A stretch of DNA of 64,000 nucleotides from NCBI GenBank assembly GCA_030549335.1, contig CM060187.1, positions 3,782,001 through 3,846,000 on the forward strand, in the 5' to 3' direction. A model generated the notes under the pieces. The model searched no databases. It was not told the origin of the DNA and was given only the letters and a program-made list of their open reading frames with translations. Numbering within the stretch: the first letter of the stretch is position 1; every line of letters starts with the position of its first letter. Source of the DNA: Pontederia crassipes. Its lineage: Eukaryota; Streptophyta; Magnoliopsida; Commelinales; Pontederiaceae. Shown here in pieces: positions 1 through 11,541 of this stretch. The position numbers and the translations under genes are program-made.

Positions 1-787
1 GACTCTCCACTTGTTGCTCACACAATATTCATAAGAAAGAAAGGCATGTTCATGGACATGCTTAGAGCAGCTCTTACTTTCCGCACAAAAGGGCTTTGCC
101 AAAAGATTAGGCCACAAAAAGATATTGCACATGTTGGCATCCGAATCCATGCATCATAATCGAGTGGCATTTGCTTGGGAGGGAGGCAAAAGGACAGGTA
201 TTGTGGACTCCAGCCATTGTCCATTAATGGAGGATATATTTCCTTCCCTCTCCCACGTAAACTTTCCTTTCTACTGGAACATTTGTAAACGATGGATGAT
301 CAAGCCTTTCTTTTTTGCAACAGAATAATTCTTTAATTTTTAAGTCAGCATATAAATAGTAAAAAAATATTAAAATATATAAAACAATAAAAAAGGGAGG
401 AGTGAGGCTTGCCTCCTCCCCCTTGTTTGCTCGACATCTTCACTTTCTCGACCACACCTTTCTCTCTAAAGTCGCCATTCTCGAGTGACATGTTCTTAGA
501 GAGAGACATCACTTCCTACTTCCTCCCCCACCCTAAAATATCCAATTAGTCGAAAAGTAAATTGGATCCCAATTCAATTTCAATTTTATATTATAAATAT
601 TAATTATAATAAATTTTAAACCCTCATTTTATAATTTATTATCTATAAGATCATTTTATACATAATATATTTAAAGAAAAGTTACAATATAACATATAAA
701 TAATACATATTTTATATATTATAATATTAAATTAAATATATTATAAAATATTAATAATGTATTGGCGACATTGACGAGGAGGAGGAG
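1..787. other. AT-rich sequence without a supported gene
   Basis: Only short open frames occur here and none has a recognisable domain, codon pattern or splice context. Positions 340-780 are strongly AT-rich. The first ~150 bases contain a lysine/arginine-rich plus-strand frame that could be the tail of an exon starting outside the window, but nothing identifies it. Confidence 0.4.
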
Positions 788-3480
788 TGTAATACCTAAA
801 TAATAATAATAAATAAATAATAAAGTAAAGTGACCAAATTGATCCCAAATGCAAAAACATCTTGAGGGCACAAATTGTCTTTCGACAAAAAGATTGAAAA
901 TGACTTAAACACTCTAAAAAAGTAAAGAATCTTATAGGCATTGGTTTCTTTTGATGGAAGAGGTTGGAAGTGGATTAACGTTCTCTTAAAAGAGGGATTG
1001 TTAGAAGGACATTTTGATCATTCGAAATCAGACAAGAAAATTAGTCCTAAAACCTTATGCAAACCTCTCTTCCTTCCTCATTCCACCCCATTTTCTAGCA
1101 GCCACTTCCCTAATCTTGCTGCTCATTCATGGGTTGTAGAAGCTTAAAGAGGTGGAGAAAAGAGGTCAAGAGGAGCAAGGAGCTTTAGCCATTTGGAGAG
1201 AAGTACAATAGAAGAAGGAAGATTAGATTCCAAGGGTTTTTGGAAAAAAACAAACCTAGGTATGTAAGGGTGAACCCGTTTCAATCCATCTAACACATGG
1301 GTTGAAAGTTTAAACTTATTGATTAGATTGATGTTGCATAAATGTGTTGTTTAATAGATGATTTGTCCTTAAGAATTATTTTCCCTAATTTTTATTGAGC
1401 ATGAGAAACAAAGCCTCCTAATGTTAATTGATTGATAATGTTGTTTAAGAGTTCTAAAGATTAGAATCATGTTCATCCTTAATTTGTTCACCCAGTTCCA
1501 ACGAGTTTTTGAAAAGGTTTTTATTATTTAAAAATCATGTATAATATATGATTGGACAAATCTTGAAGTATAGTTTCTAAGGGTTTTAATTTCACTCAAT
1601 TGGAATTGTGAACAAAAAGTTATAGCCAAAGAATCGACCTACTATCAAGTTGCCTCATTTAAACATATTTGGAAAATGCAGAAATTTGTAATTATCTAAT
1701 CCGAGAATGAATTTATGGATATATATGATATTAGGTCATCTTTCTATAGGACTTAATTTCATATAAAATGTACATGTTTATGGAATGTTATTAATGTTTT
1801 AATGTTTAGATATCAAAGAATCGTGTGTAAGTGTTGTTCCCAATCTATATCTTTTATATTAAATAATATTTATATAGGTTATAATGGTTCAAAAATGGTA
1901 ATGAATAACATGTCGTTGGATAATATCAAAGTCTAGTTTCAGTACGATTTGATTTCATGTCATTTGGAGCCGTGTATGAAAAGTTATGATAAATTAGTGA
2001 GGCGCTATCAAGTTGTCATTGTTCTATCACGGGCATGACAATGCTAGTCATGGTCGTGATATTGTCAGGATGAAAATCGGCCTTCTGGAGCAGTCGTGAA
2101 ACATATTTTCACAACCATGACATCAACAGTCAAGATCATGACTTTATTTTTCACGACCGTGAATGTTGAAAATAAGGATTTTGGAACACTTTTAGCTCCC
2201 TTTGAATATGTTTATGTTATGTGGTTAATTATTGAATAGCTTATTGATCAATTATTAAATGTTTGAATTGATTATGCTATCATTAATGATTTTGACTCTT
2301 GCTATATTATTCTATCGATCACGTTAGCATGTTTCAAAGTGTCATGTTATTATATGAATGCTTTTATGTTATGCTTGAATAATTGTTATAATATGATTGT
2401 AATGAGATGCTTGATTATTCTATTGATTGACTCACCTAGAATTTGAATTGCATGTTAAGTCGTAGGATTAAAATGAATATTGCATTAAACGAACTCATTG
2501 ATGAATTATTTGACCGTTTTATGTTGTTATTGTTGTTCAATTAATCACGGGTCAATGGATCTACATATCTTTGGGATGTCACATTATTATTGTTGTTCAT
2601 AAAAAGCATTTACGAGTTAAAGGATTGGCATATCCTTTGGGTGTCACAATGGATCCAAAGAGTGCCTCGACTTGGCTAGCCCATTATACGTAAGGACAAC
2701 CAAGTACATCAACGGTAAATAATGATTCACAAATGATTGTTTGATAACTTGATCAAAATAATTTGTGTCTAGAACAAATGAAAATGAAAATCACTATGGA
2801 TATTGATTGGCCATCAAATATGAGTGCAATTGAAGTTCTAGTTCACTAATCTTATGGATATTGGACATTAATAAAGTTTAATGAAAATGGATTGATGTTA
2901 TGGAAATAGATTTGGAATTGATTATTATGATTATGTTTTATTGATGACATATATGATTGGTTTTATTTCTTTAATGCAAGTTATTATTTTATTTATGGTC
3001 CTTACATACAACTTATGGAAGGTGGGTCTCCCCTACATCCAGATTCGTGCAGCTAGGCAGAAGTGATGTGGCCTGGTGGCGAGCTCATGAAAATAAGTTG
3101 CACATGACGGTGGTCTTTATTATGAGTCTTTTATATTATTGTCTATTAAGGTTATGTACTAACCCATGACATGTATTATGTTCTCTAGATAAGGAACATT
3201 TATGGACCATATTTATTGTGAAATTCAATTCTTGTGTATTATATTATTGGGCCTTCCACTGTGTTAAGTTATTATCATTATCACTATGTTAAACTTTCAC
3301 TATGTGTATCATGTTATTTATATGTTATTATGTTAGTAGGCTTTATTTTGATATTGTTTATGCTTATGTATAATTATGACGCATTATTATTATATTATGT
3401 ATCATATTATTCATCATGTGATGCAATCCGAAATTTGCTCGCGACACATGTCATGCCGCAATAGAAGAAAAAGACATGTA
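788..3480 (+). repeat. LTR-like region, probable decayed Ty3/gypsy LTR
   Basis: The stretch opens with TGTAATACCT followed by a run of AATAAT, resembling the TGTAACACCC start of the two clearer gypsy LTRs in this window. It has no coding potential. It holds a cluster of short inverted motifs of the CACGACCGTG type at 2,025-2,165 and short repeats around 2,550-2,660. I cannot find a matching GTTACA end, a second copy or a target duplication, so both the boundaries and the class are inference. Confidence 0.35.
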
Positions 3481-3787
3481 TCCCACCATCATAAAAGATC
3501 TCATCTAAGGAGATAAGTTGAATAAAACAATACCTTTTTTCTTATCTTTTAATATTATAATACTATTCTATTATTTATATACTGATATGAAGGAGATTTT
3601 GTTATCATCGACAAATAAGATTGCTAATGAAAGAGTTAAAAGTTGAAGATAAATCAATGAATACGGTTGGGTTAGGACATCTCAAGATAGAGAAATGAAT
3701 AACGATAACATTGAAAAAAATATATAATTAGGGGATTGTTGTTGGTTGGACAATTTCTTTTTTGGCAGATGCCTTATGATTTGACAC

Positions 3788-3810
3788 CTCTCTCTCTCTC
3801 TCTCTCTCTT
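3788..3810. repeat. CT microsatellite at left border of the chromovirus
   Basis: A CT run of about 20 bases ends exactly where the LTR begins (TGTAAC at 3,811). The opposite outer border of the element also runs into CT repeats, so the element appears to have inserted into a CT microsatellite. A target duplication there would be CTCTC-like and cannot be told apart from the repeat itself. Confidence 0.75.
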
Positions 3811-6092
3811 TGTAACACCCCCAAAATCGCACCTCCCGCCACGTAGGCGGTCGGATTGACCTCGAAGACGCTACACTATCTATTGCTCTACTGACCTTGA
3901 CTATTCAATAGAACGACTTACGTGGCACTACTAAAAATAATTATAAACATATTATAGGACTTAAATGTGGAAGAGTAGTCGAACTGCTGTGATAATGAAT
4001 TGAATGTAGAATTTCACAATGTCTTGTGTTATAGAAAATATGCGGAAGTCTATGATGATTCATATTATAGATAGTATGCGGAAGTTCATGGTGTCTTTCA
4101 ATATAAAAAATTATGCAGAAATATAATAAAGCTTGTCTGAAGTTCTATATGCGGAAACCAAACATGATGTCTCTGAACATAAGATGGTTTAAACATAAAT
4201 GCAATAAAAGCTCGGAGTAGACAGATCAGTCATGTGCAGCATTCTCCAAGCTCTGCGCCCTCCAACAAGTCCTCAATTGGCATTCTCACCTGCAAAATCC
4301 CATTGCAGGGGAATAGAATACCCATGAGCAAAGAATGCCCAGTACACAAGCAATAAACGATGAAATAAGGATCGATAAAAGAAATGTATAAATCTTTATT
4401 CATATCGGTATTCTATTTTTATCATATCAATGCTTTATCTTTGCTTTACTTTGGCTTTGCTTTACAATGTCTCTACTATACTTTACTCTACATTATCTCT
4501 GTTTTGCTTTACAATACTCTGCTTTACTTTGCTTTACTGTGAGTTGCACTACGCCTTTTACATTACTAGAATATCCTTAGGGTTAGTTGTCCTATGCGAG
4601 CTCGACTTTATTTGGTTGGGAAGCCAGAGGTGCCTCTCTGATTCTCTGATGCCAGAAAGCTCATAAGGGAAAGAGGTGGGTGTTACAACCTCACCCAGTT
4701 CGGAAGTAGGGAGATGAATTCCTACAGTCCAGGAACAGTGTTCGGTTACAAGACATGTAGGTTCACTGTCTCCTCGACTAGCTACCTGTCCCTCTGGCAT
4801 AATATTTTAATCTTTAAGGGAAGGGGTATGTCCTTTAGCATCACCCTTCATTCGAGATACAGGTGGGAGAAATCTGAAATCTCAGGAATAGGGGTCATTT
4901 AAGACAGTAGCGTCATTATTCCCTCAGTTAACTATATATCCCTTCTCTACTTTAAATCTTTGATCTTTGCTTTAACTTTGGGGCGGCACATAGCAATCTC
5001 ATGTCTTTATCCTTGACTTTGATTATCTTTCGTTATTGTGAAAAACTATGATTTAGGATCCATTGGAAGTTGATCTTTGTACAATGAGTCTCAGCTAGTA
5101 TAGGTGAACTAGTCAGAGTCGTAATTTGATTAGGGGTGGATAAACCCAATTAAGTGTGGTCAATGCATCTCTGTCGGACCAGTCGACCATTCCAGATGGA
5201 GCGGTCGACCGTCCTCTAGTATCGATCGCCCGGTTCTCCGAAATTAGTAGACCGAGTTCTCGGTCGTCACGCCTACGAATCGGTCGACCGTCCAGAGTGT
5301 CGGTCGACCGGTCGTCAGGCCATGGAGATGCGCACTGTGCGTCGAATCGGTCGACCGTTCTTTAGGACCAGTCGACCGATCATAAGATGTCGTCTATTTA
5401 TCCATGTACTGATCGGTTGACCGCCGTGGTGGGGCCGGTCGACAGATGATGAAAGGTTCGTGTGTGTTCTGTGTGTAGACCGATCGACCGGTCTCTAGAA
5501 TCGGTCGACCGGTCGCTGTGATAAAATAGGGCCGCCGGATTTCTTCATGGATTCCGGCGGCCTTCTGGCCATCAATTGATGCCGATGTGAATATAAAATA
5601 TGTAGAAAATAACTTCAAGATTATATTGAACCTATCCTACGCATTCAACAAATCTCTAATTCATCGTTTAGGGATTTAAATGCTTCAGGTACCTTTCTCA
5701 TTAGAAAATCGAATGCGTCGATCGTTGTTTCTTCGTCGGTCGTCGTTGATCGTTCGTGATCGGTGCGAGTGAATCGCCTGGTCCTTGCGTACTTGAGGAG
5801 GGCTGCCGTGCGCTGAGGAGATGTCGAATGATGAAGGTTGCCGGTCGCCTCTATCTTCGTCGCTCAGTCGCGTGTCGCGGTCGTCGGTCGGAGGAAGAGA
5901 GGAACGAGAGGGAGGAGGAGGTCGGGGGTTCCAAGAGGGCGCCATTGCATCCCTCCCCCCCCCCCCCATCTTATATGCCCTGGCCGACCCTTGGTCAGCC
6001 GGAGACGAAGGGGCGGAAGGCCAAGGGAGGCGACGCCTCCCCTGCCGACCCTTCGTTTCGAATTTCTTTTTTTTAAAAAAAAGGCAGTTACA
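3811..6092 (-). repeat. 3' LTR of the chromovirus
   Basis: Starts TGTAACACCC and ends GGCAGTTACA on the plus strand. It aligns over its length with 11,542-13,756, diverging in the palindrome cluster and by indels. It contains about a dozen GGTCGACC-type motifs (5,175-5,515) and a poly-C tract near 5,951-5,967. Open frames inside it shift between copies and look non-coding. Confidence 0.9.
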
Positions 6093-6150
6093 TTACATTA
6101 TTACCCTCTAAAAAGAAAATTCGTCCTCGAATTTGGATAAGGGTTAAGGC

Positions 6151-7240
6151 TTACCTGAAAAGTTCAGGAAATTTCTCTCGCATTTCCGATTCGACCTCCC
6201 AAGTCGCTTCTTTTCCTTGGTGATGCTTCCATGCGACCTTAACCAGCGCCACACGCTTCTTCACTTGTTGATGTTCTTGGTAGTCCAAAATCTCCGTGGG
6301 TTGTTCCTCATATGTCAGATCCTCCTTGAGATTCGGTTCCTCAATTTGGATCACGTTGGCGTAGTCGTGCTTGTACATCCGGAGGAGGGAGACATGGAAG
6401 ACGTTGTGCTCCCTTGAATACGCCGGAGGCAGGGCCAACTTGCATGATGAGTCTCCAACCATCTCGAGTATCTCGAATGGGCCTACGTACCTTGGGCTCA
6501 ATTTTCTCCGTTTTCTTAAATGCATTACTCCTTTACTGGGGGAGACCTTGAGTAGAACTTGATCGCCCGCCTTGAACTTATGTTCTCGACGCTTTTTATC
6601 CACGTAGGCCTTCTGACGATCTTGAGCAGACTTCATTCTTTTCTTTATTAGTTCCACCCTGTCTGTATACTCCTGCGTTTGCTTTTGTAATTCAGCGTTT
6701 AAGATTTTCCTTTCTCCAACTTCGCCCCAACATGCCGGAGAATGACATGGGCGACCATACAGTGCTTCAAAGGGAGATATTTCTATACTAGCATGGAAAC
6801 TGTTATTGTAGGAAAACTCTATGAGAGTAAGGTGTTTATCCCAGCTACCATGCCAGTCCAAAGCGCATGCTCTCAACATGTCCTCCACTGTCTGGATTGT
6901 CCTCGGTTTGTCCATCAGTTTGTGGATGAAAGGCAGTGCTATACCGGAGCCTTGTCCCAAAAGTATTCTGGAGACTTTTCCAGAATCTGGAGGTGAACCT
7001 GGGATCTCTATCGGATACAATGGTTGCCGGAATTCCGTGAAGCCTAATAATCTCCTGCACATATAAACCCATGAGGCTTTCAAGAGATTATTTTACCTTG
7101 ATGGGTAGGAAGTGAGCCGATTTAGTGAGTTGGTCCACTATAACCCAAATGGTGTCATGCCCCTTCTGCGTCCGAGGTAGGCGATAAAATCCATCGATAT
7201 TTCTTCCCACTTCCACTGTGGGATGCCTAGACTCTTCAGG
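6151..7240 (-). pseudogene. Integrase core and chromodomain of the chromovirus, frameshifted
   Basis: Minus-strand frames hold the integrase core (the DRDPRF and HPQTDGQTE motifs near 7,010 and 6,910), then the GPFEI and HNVFHVS segments typical of gypsy integrase C-termini, and finally a chromodomain ending WEVESEMREKFPELF at about 6,155-6,290. This chromodomain is expected to guide integration toward marked chromatin. The core is split between two frames near 6,905, and the N-terminal part of the core (SMDFIAYL, near 7,180) is in another frame again with a break around 7,140. The protein therefore cannot be made from this copy. Domain identity is firm; the exact frameshift bases are approximate. 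Confidence 0.85.
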
Positions 7241-8630
7241 GTTCCCTGTGCTTCTGGTGTTCTATCTTGACTTGTTGGCACACAATGCATTTGGAGACAT
7301 AATCCGCTATCTCCTTTTTCATGTCTGGCCACCAGAAACTTCTCTGTACATCCTTGTACATCTTTGTACTCCCTGGGTGGATCGCAAATTCGGACTTATG
7401 GCATTCGTCTAGCACTTCTCTTCGAAGTTCCGATTTGTTCGGTACCCATAGCCAGTCGCGGTACCTGATGCCACCATCTGAAGAGACCCTGAGATTCGTT
7501 GTTTCTATACTTATCTTTATCATCATATCTTGATACTCTGTGTCTTCCACTTGTGCTTTTATGATCCTTCCTATTACATCTGGCACTATGCGCTGCATCA
7601 TCATTAGCGATCCATCGTGCCTCACTTTTGGTGTCCATTTGAACACTTCTTCCATGAGTTCGAACCGGCGTAGACGCATGTAGGCCAAGGATCCTTCCCA
7701 TTTTCTGCTGAGCGCGTCAGCTACTGAGTTTGCCTTACCAGGTTGGTAGCTAATGGCAAACTCGTAATCTTTTAGAAACTCCATCCAACGCCTCTGACGC
7801 ATGTTCAGCTCCTTCTGTGTAAAAACATACTTTAAGCTTTTGTGGTCTGTATAGACTATAAATTCTTCTCCATACAAGTAGTGATGCCAAAGCTTGAGGG
7901 CGAACACTACTGCTGCCAACTCGAGGTCATGCATTGGATAATTAACCTCGTGCTTCTTCAGTTGTCTGGATGCGTATGCCACTACTTTACCATGTTGCAT
8001 TAGCATGCATCCCAATCCTATGCCACTGGCATCGCTGTATACCACGTAACCACCGTTGCCCGATGGTAACGTCAGGATCGGTGCTGAAGTGAGTCGTCCC
8101 TTTAATTCTTGGAAACTTTCTTCGCATTCGGGCGACCAGATGAACTTTTCTCCTTTCCTGGTGAGCTTGGTCAACGGCAATGCTATTCTGAAGAAATCTT
8201 TGATAAAACGTCTGTAATAGCCAGCCAAACCGAGGAAACTCCTAATCTCTGAGACATTCTTCGGTTGGGTCCAATTAGACACTGCTTCAACCTTCGTGGG
8301 ATCCACTGCGACTCCGTCTTTAGAGATGATATGTCCGAGGAACTGCTCCAACCAGAATTTGCACTTTGAAAACTTTGTATATAGTTTCTTTGCTCGTAAT
8401 GTTTCCAGTATTGTCCTCAGATGCTCTCTATGTTGTTCCATGTTTGACGAATAGACGAGGTTATCATCGACGAAGACAATTATGAACTTATCTAGGTGTT
8501 CGTGAAAAGTTCGATTTATGAGGTCCATGAATGCTGCCGGGGCGTTTGTCAATCCAAACGGCATCACCATGAACTCATAATGTTCATATCTTGATCGAAA
8601 AGCTATCTTTGGAATGTCTTCCTCTGCAAC
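7236..8630 (-). pseudogene. RT C-terminal half, RNase H and integrase zinc domain
   Basis: A 444-codon open frame starts inside RT ([18 protein letters not shown]) with the catalytic FVDD motif, here FVDDNLVYS where FIDDILVYS is usual. RNase H follows ([30 protein letters not shown]), then the HHCC integrase zinc domain (H...H...C..C ending KCIVCQQVK). Upstream, 8,571-8,640 encodes the missing RT piece (GYHQLRV-like) in the same general frame, but the junction to the preceding RT part is frameshifted near 8,650. It belongs to the same pol as the flanking entries and is the longest intact stretch of the element. Confidence 0.9.
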
Positions 8631-8639
8631 TCTTAACTG

Positions 8640-9640
8640 ATGGTATCCACTTCTCAGATCGATTTTTTTGAGAACACCCTTGTCTTGGACAGTTGATCAA
8701 ATAGGTCGTCGATGCGAGGTAGTGGGTACATGTTCTTTATTGTGACTTTGTTCAACATTCTATAGTCGATACAAATCATCAAAGACCCGTCCTTCTTTTT
8801 GACAAAAAGAACAGGTGCTCCCCAAGGTGAGACGCTCGGACTTATGAAACCATTGTCCAGTAGTTCTTGAATATGATCCTTCAATTCTTTCATCTCTGTC
8901 GGAGCCATGCGATATGGGGCTTTGGAGATTGGTGCAATTTTGGGCGCTACTTCAATGTGGAAGTCTATCTCCCTCCGGGGCGGTAGACCACTGACATCCT
9001 CAGGGAATACGTCAGGAAATTTCCTTACCACTTCTATGTCTTGGAGAGTCTTCTTTGATTCCTCTATTTTGATTATATTGGTTAGGTAACCTCTGCATCC
9101 TTTTTGCAGTAGTTTATGTGCCTTTATAGCATATACTATGATTTTTAGTTCCTTTTGTGCAATTTCCTTGACTATAATTTTATCTTTATTCTGTGTACTT
9201 ATGATTACTTTGTTTTGTTTGCACAGTATGGAAGCATCATGTGAGGTCAGCCAATCCATGCCCAAAATTATATCATAATCTCTTATAGGGATGATGATGA
9301 GATTGGCAGGATGGTTTCTTTTCTCTATTTCTATGGGTACATTGGGAAGGTGTTCTGTGGTAATGAAGGTGCCTTGTGGGGTCAATATATTCATCTTCTG
9401 CTCTAGGTTCACTGTTTTTAACCCTAATATTTTGGCACACTCTTCTGATATAAAGGAATGCGAGGCACCAGAATCGAATAATACTTTTGTAGATAAATCG
9501 GCTATGATTATCGTACCTCGAATGACATCCGCGTCATTCTGCGGTGCATCCTCTTCCAGATTGAAGAGTCTTCCCTGTACCAACTGTTGTTGTCCGCGTC
9601 TCGGACAGTTCACTGCTATGTGCCCCATTCTGTCACAGTA
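8640..9640 (-). pseudogene. Gag zinc knuckle, aspartic protease and RT N-terminus
   Basis: The frame begins in a CCHC knuckle ([17 protein letters not shown], spanning about 9,600-9,650). It continues through the protease with the active-site motif [12 protein letters not shown] (about 9,480) and the ILGMDWL flap-like segment, and into RT ([54 protein letters not shown]). The frame is lost just after this at about 8,650, within the DLRSGYHQ region. Gag and pol were probably one polyprotein, as in other chromoviruses. Confidence 0.88.
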
Positions 9641-9649
9641 GTAGCAGGC

Positions 9650-10713
9650 TCCTGAGTTCCTTCGGCATTCCCCAGCATGGGTCCTGCCACAAGTGTTGCA
9701 TAAAGCCCGCTCACCTTGTGCGGGTGGTGCTTGCGGGGCCCTGGGAGGTTGTTGCCTCTGTTGTTGAGCTGAGCGCCTTTGTGCCTGCTGAGGAGGTCAT
9801 TGCTGTTATTGTTGTTGTGCTTGCTGTTGCGATGGGGGAGGAGCTTGTTGTGGCGGACGGTACGGCTGTTGCTGTTGTTGAGAGCGATGGTTATGTTGAG
9901 GTGCTGCATAAGGATGGTACCGGTTATCTCGTCGTTGGTGTTGACGGTTGTTATTACGAAACTGTTGCTACTGCTGCGGCGGCTGGGAACTCTGTCCTAC
10001 ATTCTGCTGGGCCTTCTGGGCTCTCTGCAGATCTTGATGGTCTTTCTCCGACAGAGTAGCCAAAATGATGGCGTCCTCTAAGGTCTTGCAGTTTTTGGAT
10101 CTGGTATGAGGCCTCAGGACGGGATTCAGTCCGTCCACAAAATGCTTGGTCACATCCAATTCGTCCATGGTTAACTTAGAGTACTTCCTCAGCCTGACGA
10201 ACTTCGTCATGTATTGCTCTACCGTCATTGTCCCTTGTACCAAGTCCAAGAACTCCTTCTGCTTCAGATCCCTTTGAAATCTGGGGAAATAACGCGTCTC
10301 AAATGCCTAACGAAAATCTTCCCATGCAATTGTTCTTATGTGCGGAAAGCTGGTGGCCTTTCTCACCTTCCACCATTCCTTGACATCTTTTTGGAGGGTG
10401 TCCCCGGCGAAGAGGACCTTCTTATTATCGAGTACGTCGAGAATGTCGAACTTGTTCTCGATGGCCTCTATCCACTGTTCTGCTATTACGAGGCATCCTT
10501 CCCCGTTGAACATTGGGGGTTTTGACCTCCAGAAATCTTGTAATGTGCAGACGGAAGGGACCCGTGGTCCTTGTTGGGCCGGTGGCTCTGGTGGAGGAGG
10601 AGAAGGTGGAGGTGGAGGTGGATACGATGGAGGTGGGGAACATATAGGTTCTCCCCTTCCACAAAATTCTCAGCCTCACTGGTGTAGTCATATTCTCTTC
10701 TTTGATATGACAT
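9650..10713 (-). pseudogene. Gag capsid region, broken
   Basis: A likely gag start is the ATG at 10,713 (MSYQRREYDYTSEAENF). A frameshift near 10,635 moves the reading into a proline-rich linker, then the retrotransposon gag domain (PPMFNGEGC, AEQWIEAIENKF, WWKVRKA, AWEDFR; later FVRLRKYSKLTMDELDV, FVDGLNP). An in-frame stop follows AWEDFR at about 10,306-10,308, and the frame changes again in the glutamine/proline-rich stretch near 9,960. The zinc knuckle follows at 9,600-9,720. The protein would form the particle core; this copy cannot make it. Confidence 0.82.
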
Positions 10714-10918
10714 CTATAAAAAGGACCATACCCATAATTGAGAGAGGCACATAAAAAATACAAGATTCTTATTCTTACTAAAAGGAAAAATCTTAGGTAA
10801 CAATTGAAGCCAAAATACTCAATATTCATTAAAGCAATTATTATTCTCTTGATAAGGTTCAAAAAGTATAACATATGTCTGAGGCACACTAAGGCCTTCA
10901 AAATGAGATACGTCAACA

Positions 10919-11332
10919 CTAATCCCCACGTCTAGAACGATAGGGGCACTCATCATCAGTGTGTCCCATATAGTAGAGATTACAGCACTCCTCTGGATCG
11001 GTCTGACTGATAGGGTTCGCGTCTCTGAACTGTAGCTCCTGTGGTGGTGCAGGGTCTTCTTCTTCGTCATCGGAGGATATACAAATCAGGTCATCTATAT
11101 GGCTACCCTCCATCGGCCAGTTCTCCCTTGGGATCATGTCTTCCCATGTCCCAATGGGCGAGGAAGAAAAATCAGGATCGTTGCTTCCAACGCTCTCTAA
11201 ATCCGTATCCAAATACTCTGGTCTCTCTGGAGTAGGCTGTGGAGGGGTTGGGGGATCTAGTGGGCGCCTGTTAAATCCAATTACATGACCTCCCCTACGT
11301 AAAATCCTAGTGATCATGCGACGGGGAGGCAT
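10919..11332 (-). CDS. Extra ORF between primer site and gag, function unknown
   Basis: A 137-codon open frame starts about 195 bases downstream of the primer-binding site and ends about 206 bases before the gag start. The N-terminus is basic (MPPRRMITRILRRGG), the middle proline-rich and acidic (a DDEEED run). The end contains CCNLYYMGHTDDECPYRSRR, which resembles a CCHC knuckle with the second cysteine position altered. It is one of the few unbroken frames in the element. It may be a detached gag N-terminus, a separate accessory protein, or chance. Its first ten bases of coding sequence coincide with the breakpoint of the tandem array. Confidence 0.45.
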   Translation of the reverse strand: MPPRRMITRILRRGGHVIGFNRRPLDPPTPPQPTPERPEYLDTDLESVGSNDPDFSSSPIGTWEDMIPRENWPMEGSHIDDLICISSDDEEEDPAPPQELQFRDANPISQTDPEECCNLYYMGHTDDECPYRSRRGD

Positions 11333-11525
11333 CTATAACACAATAAACCCAATAATATAAGTATGATTCTCATAGGGATGCACTTATTACTTACTTGAGG
11401 AGTGGAGCCGCAGATGCTTGAGAAGCTTACACATAACTTTACTTTGAGCTGTGTAACAATGAGAACGATGAACGCTATGCATGAACCTATACTCTACTAT
11501 GATCAATGAAGGAGCCAAGAACTTA

Positions 11526-11538
11526 GGCTCTGATGCCA
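11526..11538 (-). other. Primer-binding site, initiator-Met tRNA type
   Basis: In sense orientation the site reads TGGCATCAGAGCC, three bases inside the 5' LTR. Array copies 2-4 read TGGTATCAGAGCC at the same place, the standard plant initiator-methionine tRNA primer site. The full-length element therefore carries one T-to-C change. Confidence 0.85.
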
Positions 11539-11541
11539 AAC

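Noticed and set aside
18..328. Short frames at the left edge as a possible gene end
   Set aside because: Neither strand gives a known motif, and without sequence to the left there is no splice context.
5175..5515. The regularly recurring GGTCGACC motif as a CRISPR-like array
   Set aside because: The repeats are only 8-10 bases, irregularly spaced, palindromic and located inside plant LTRs.
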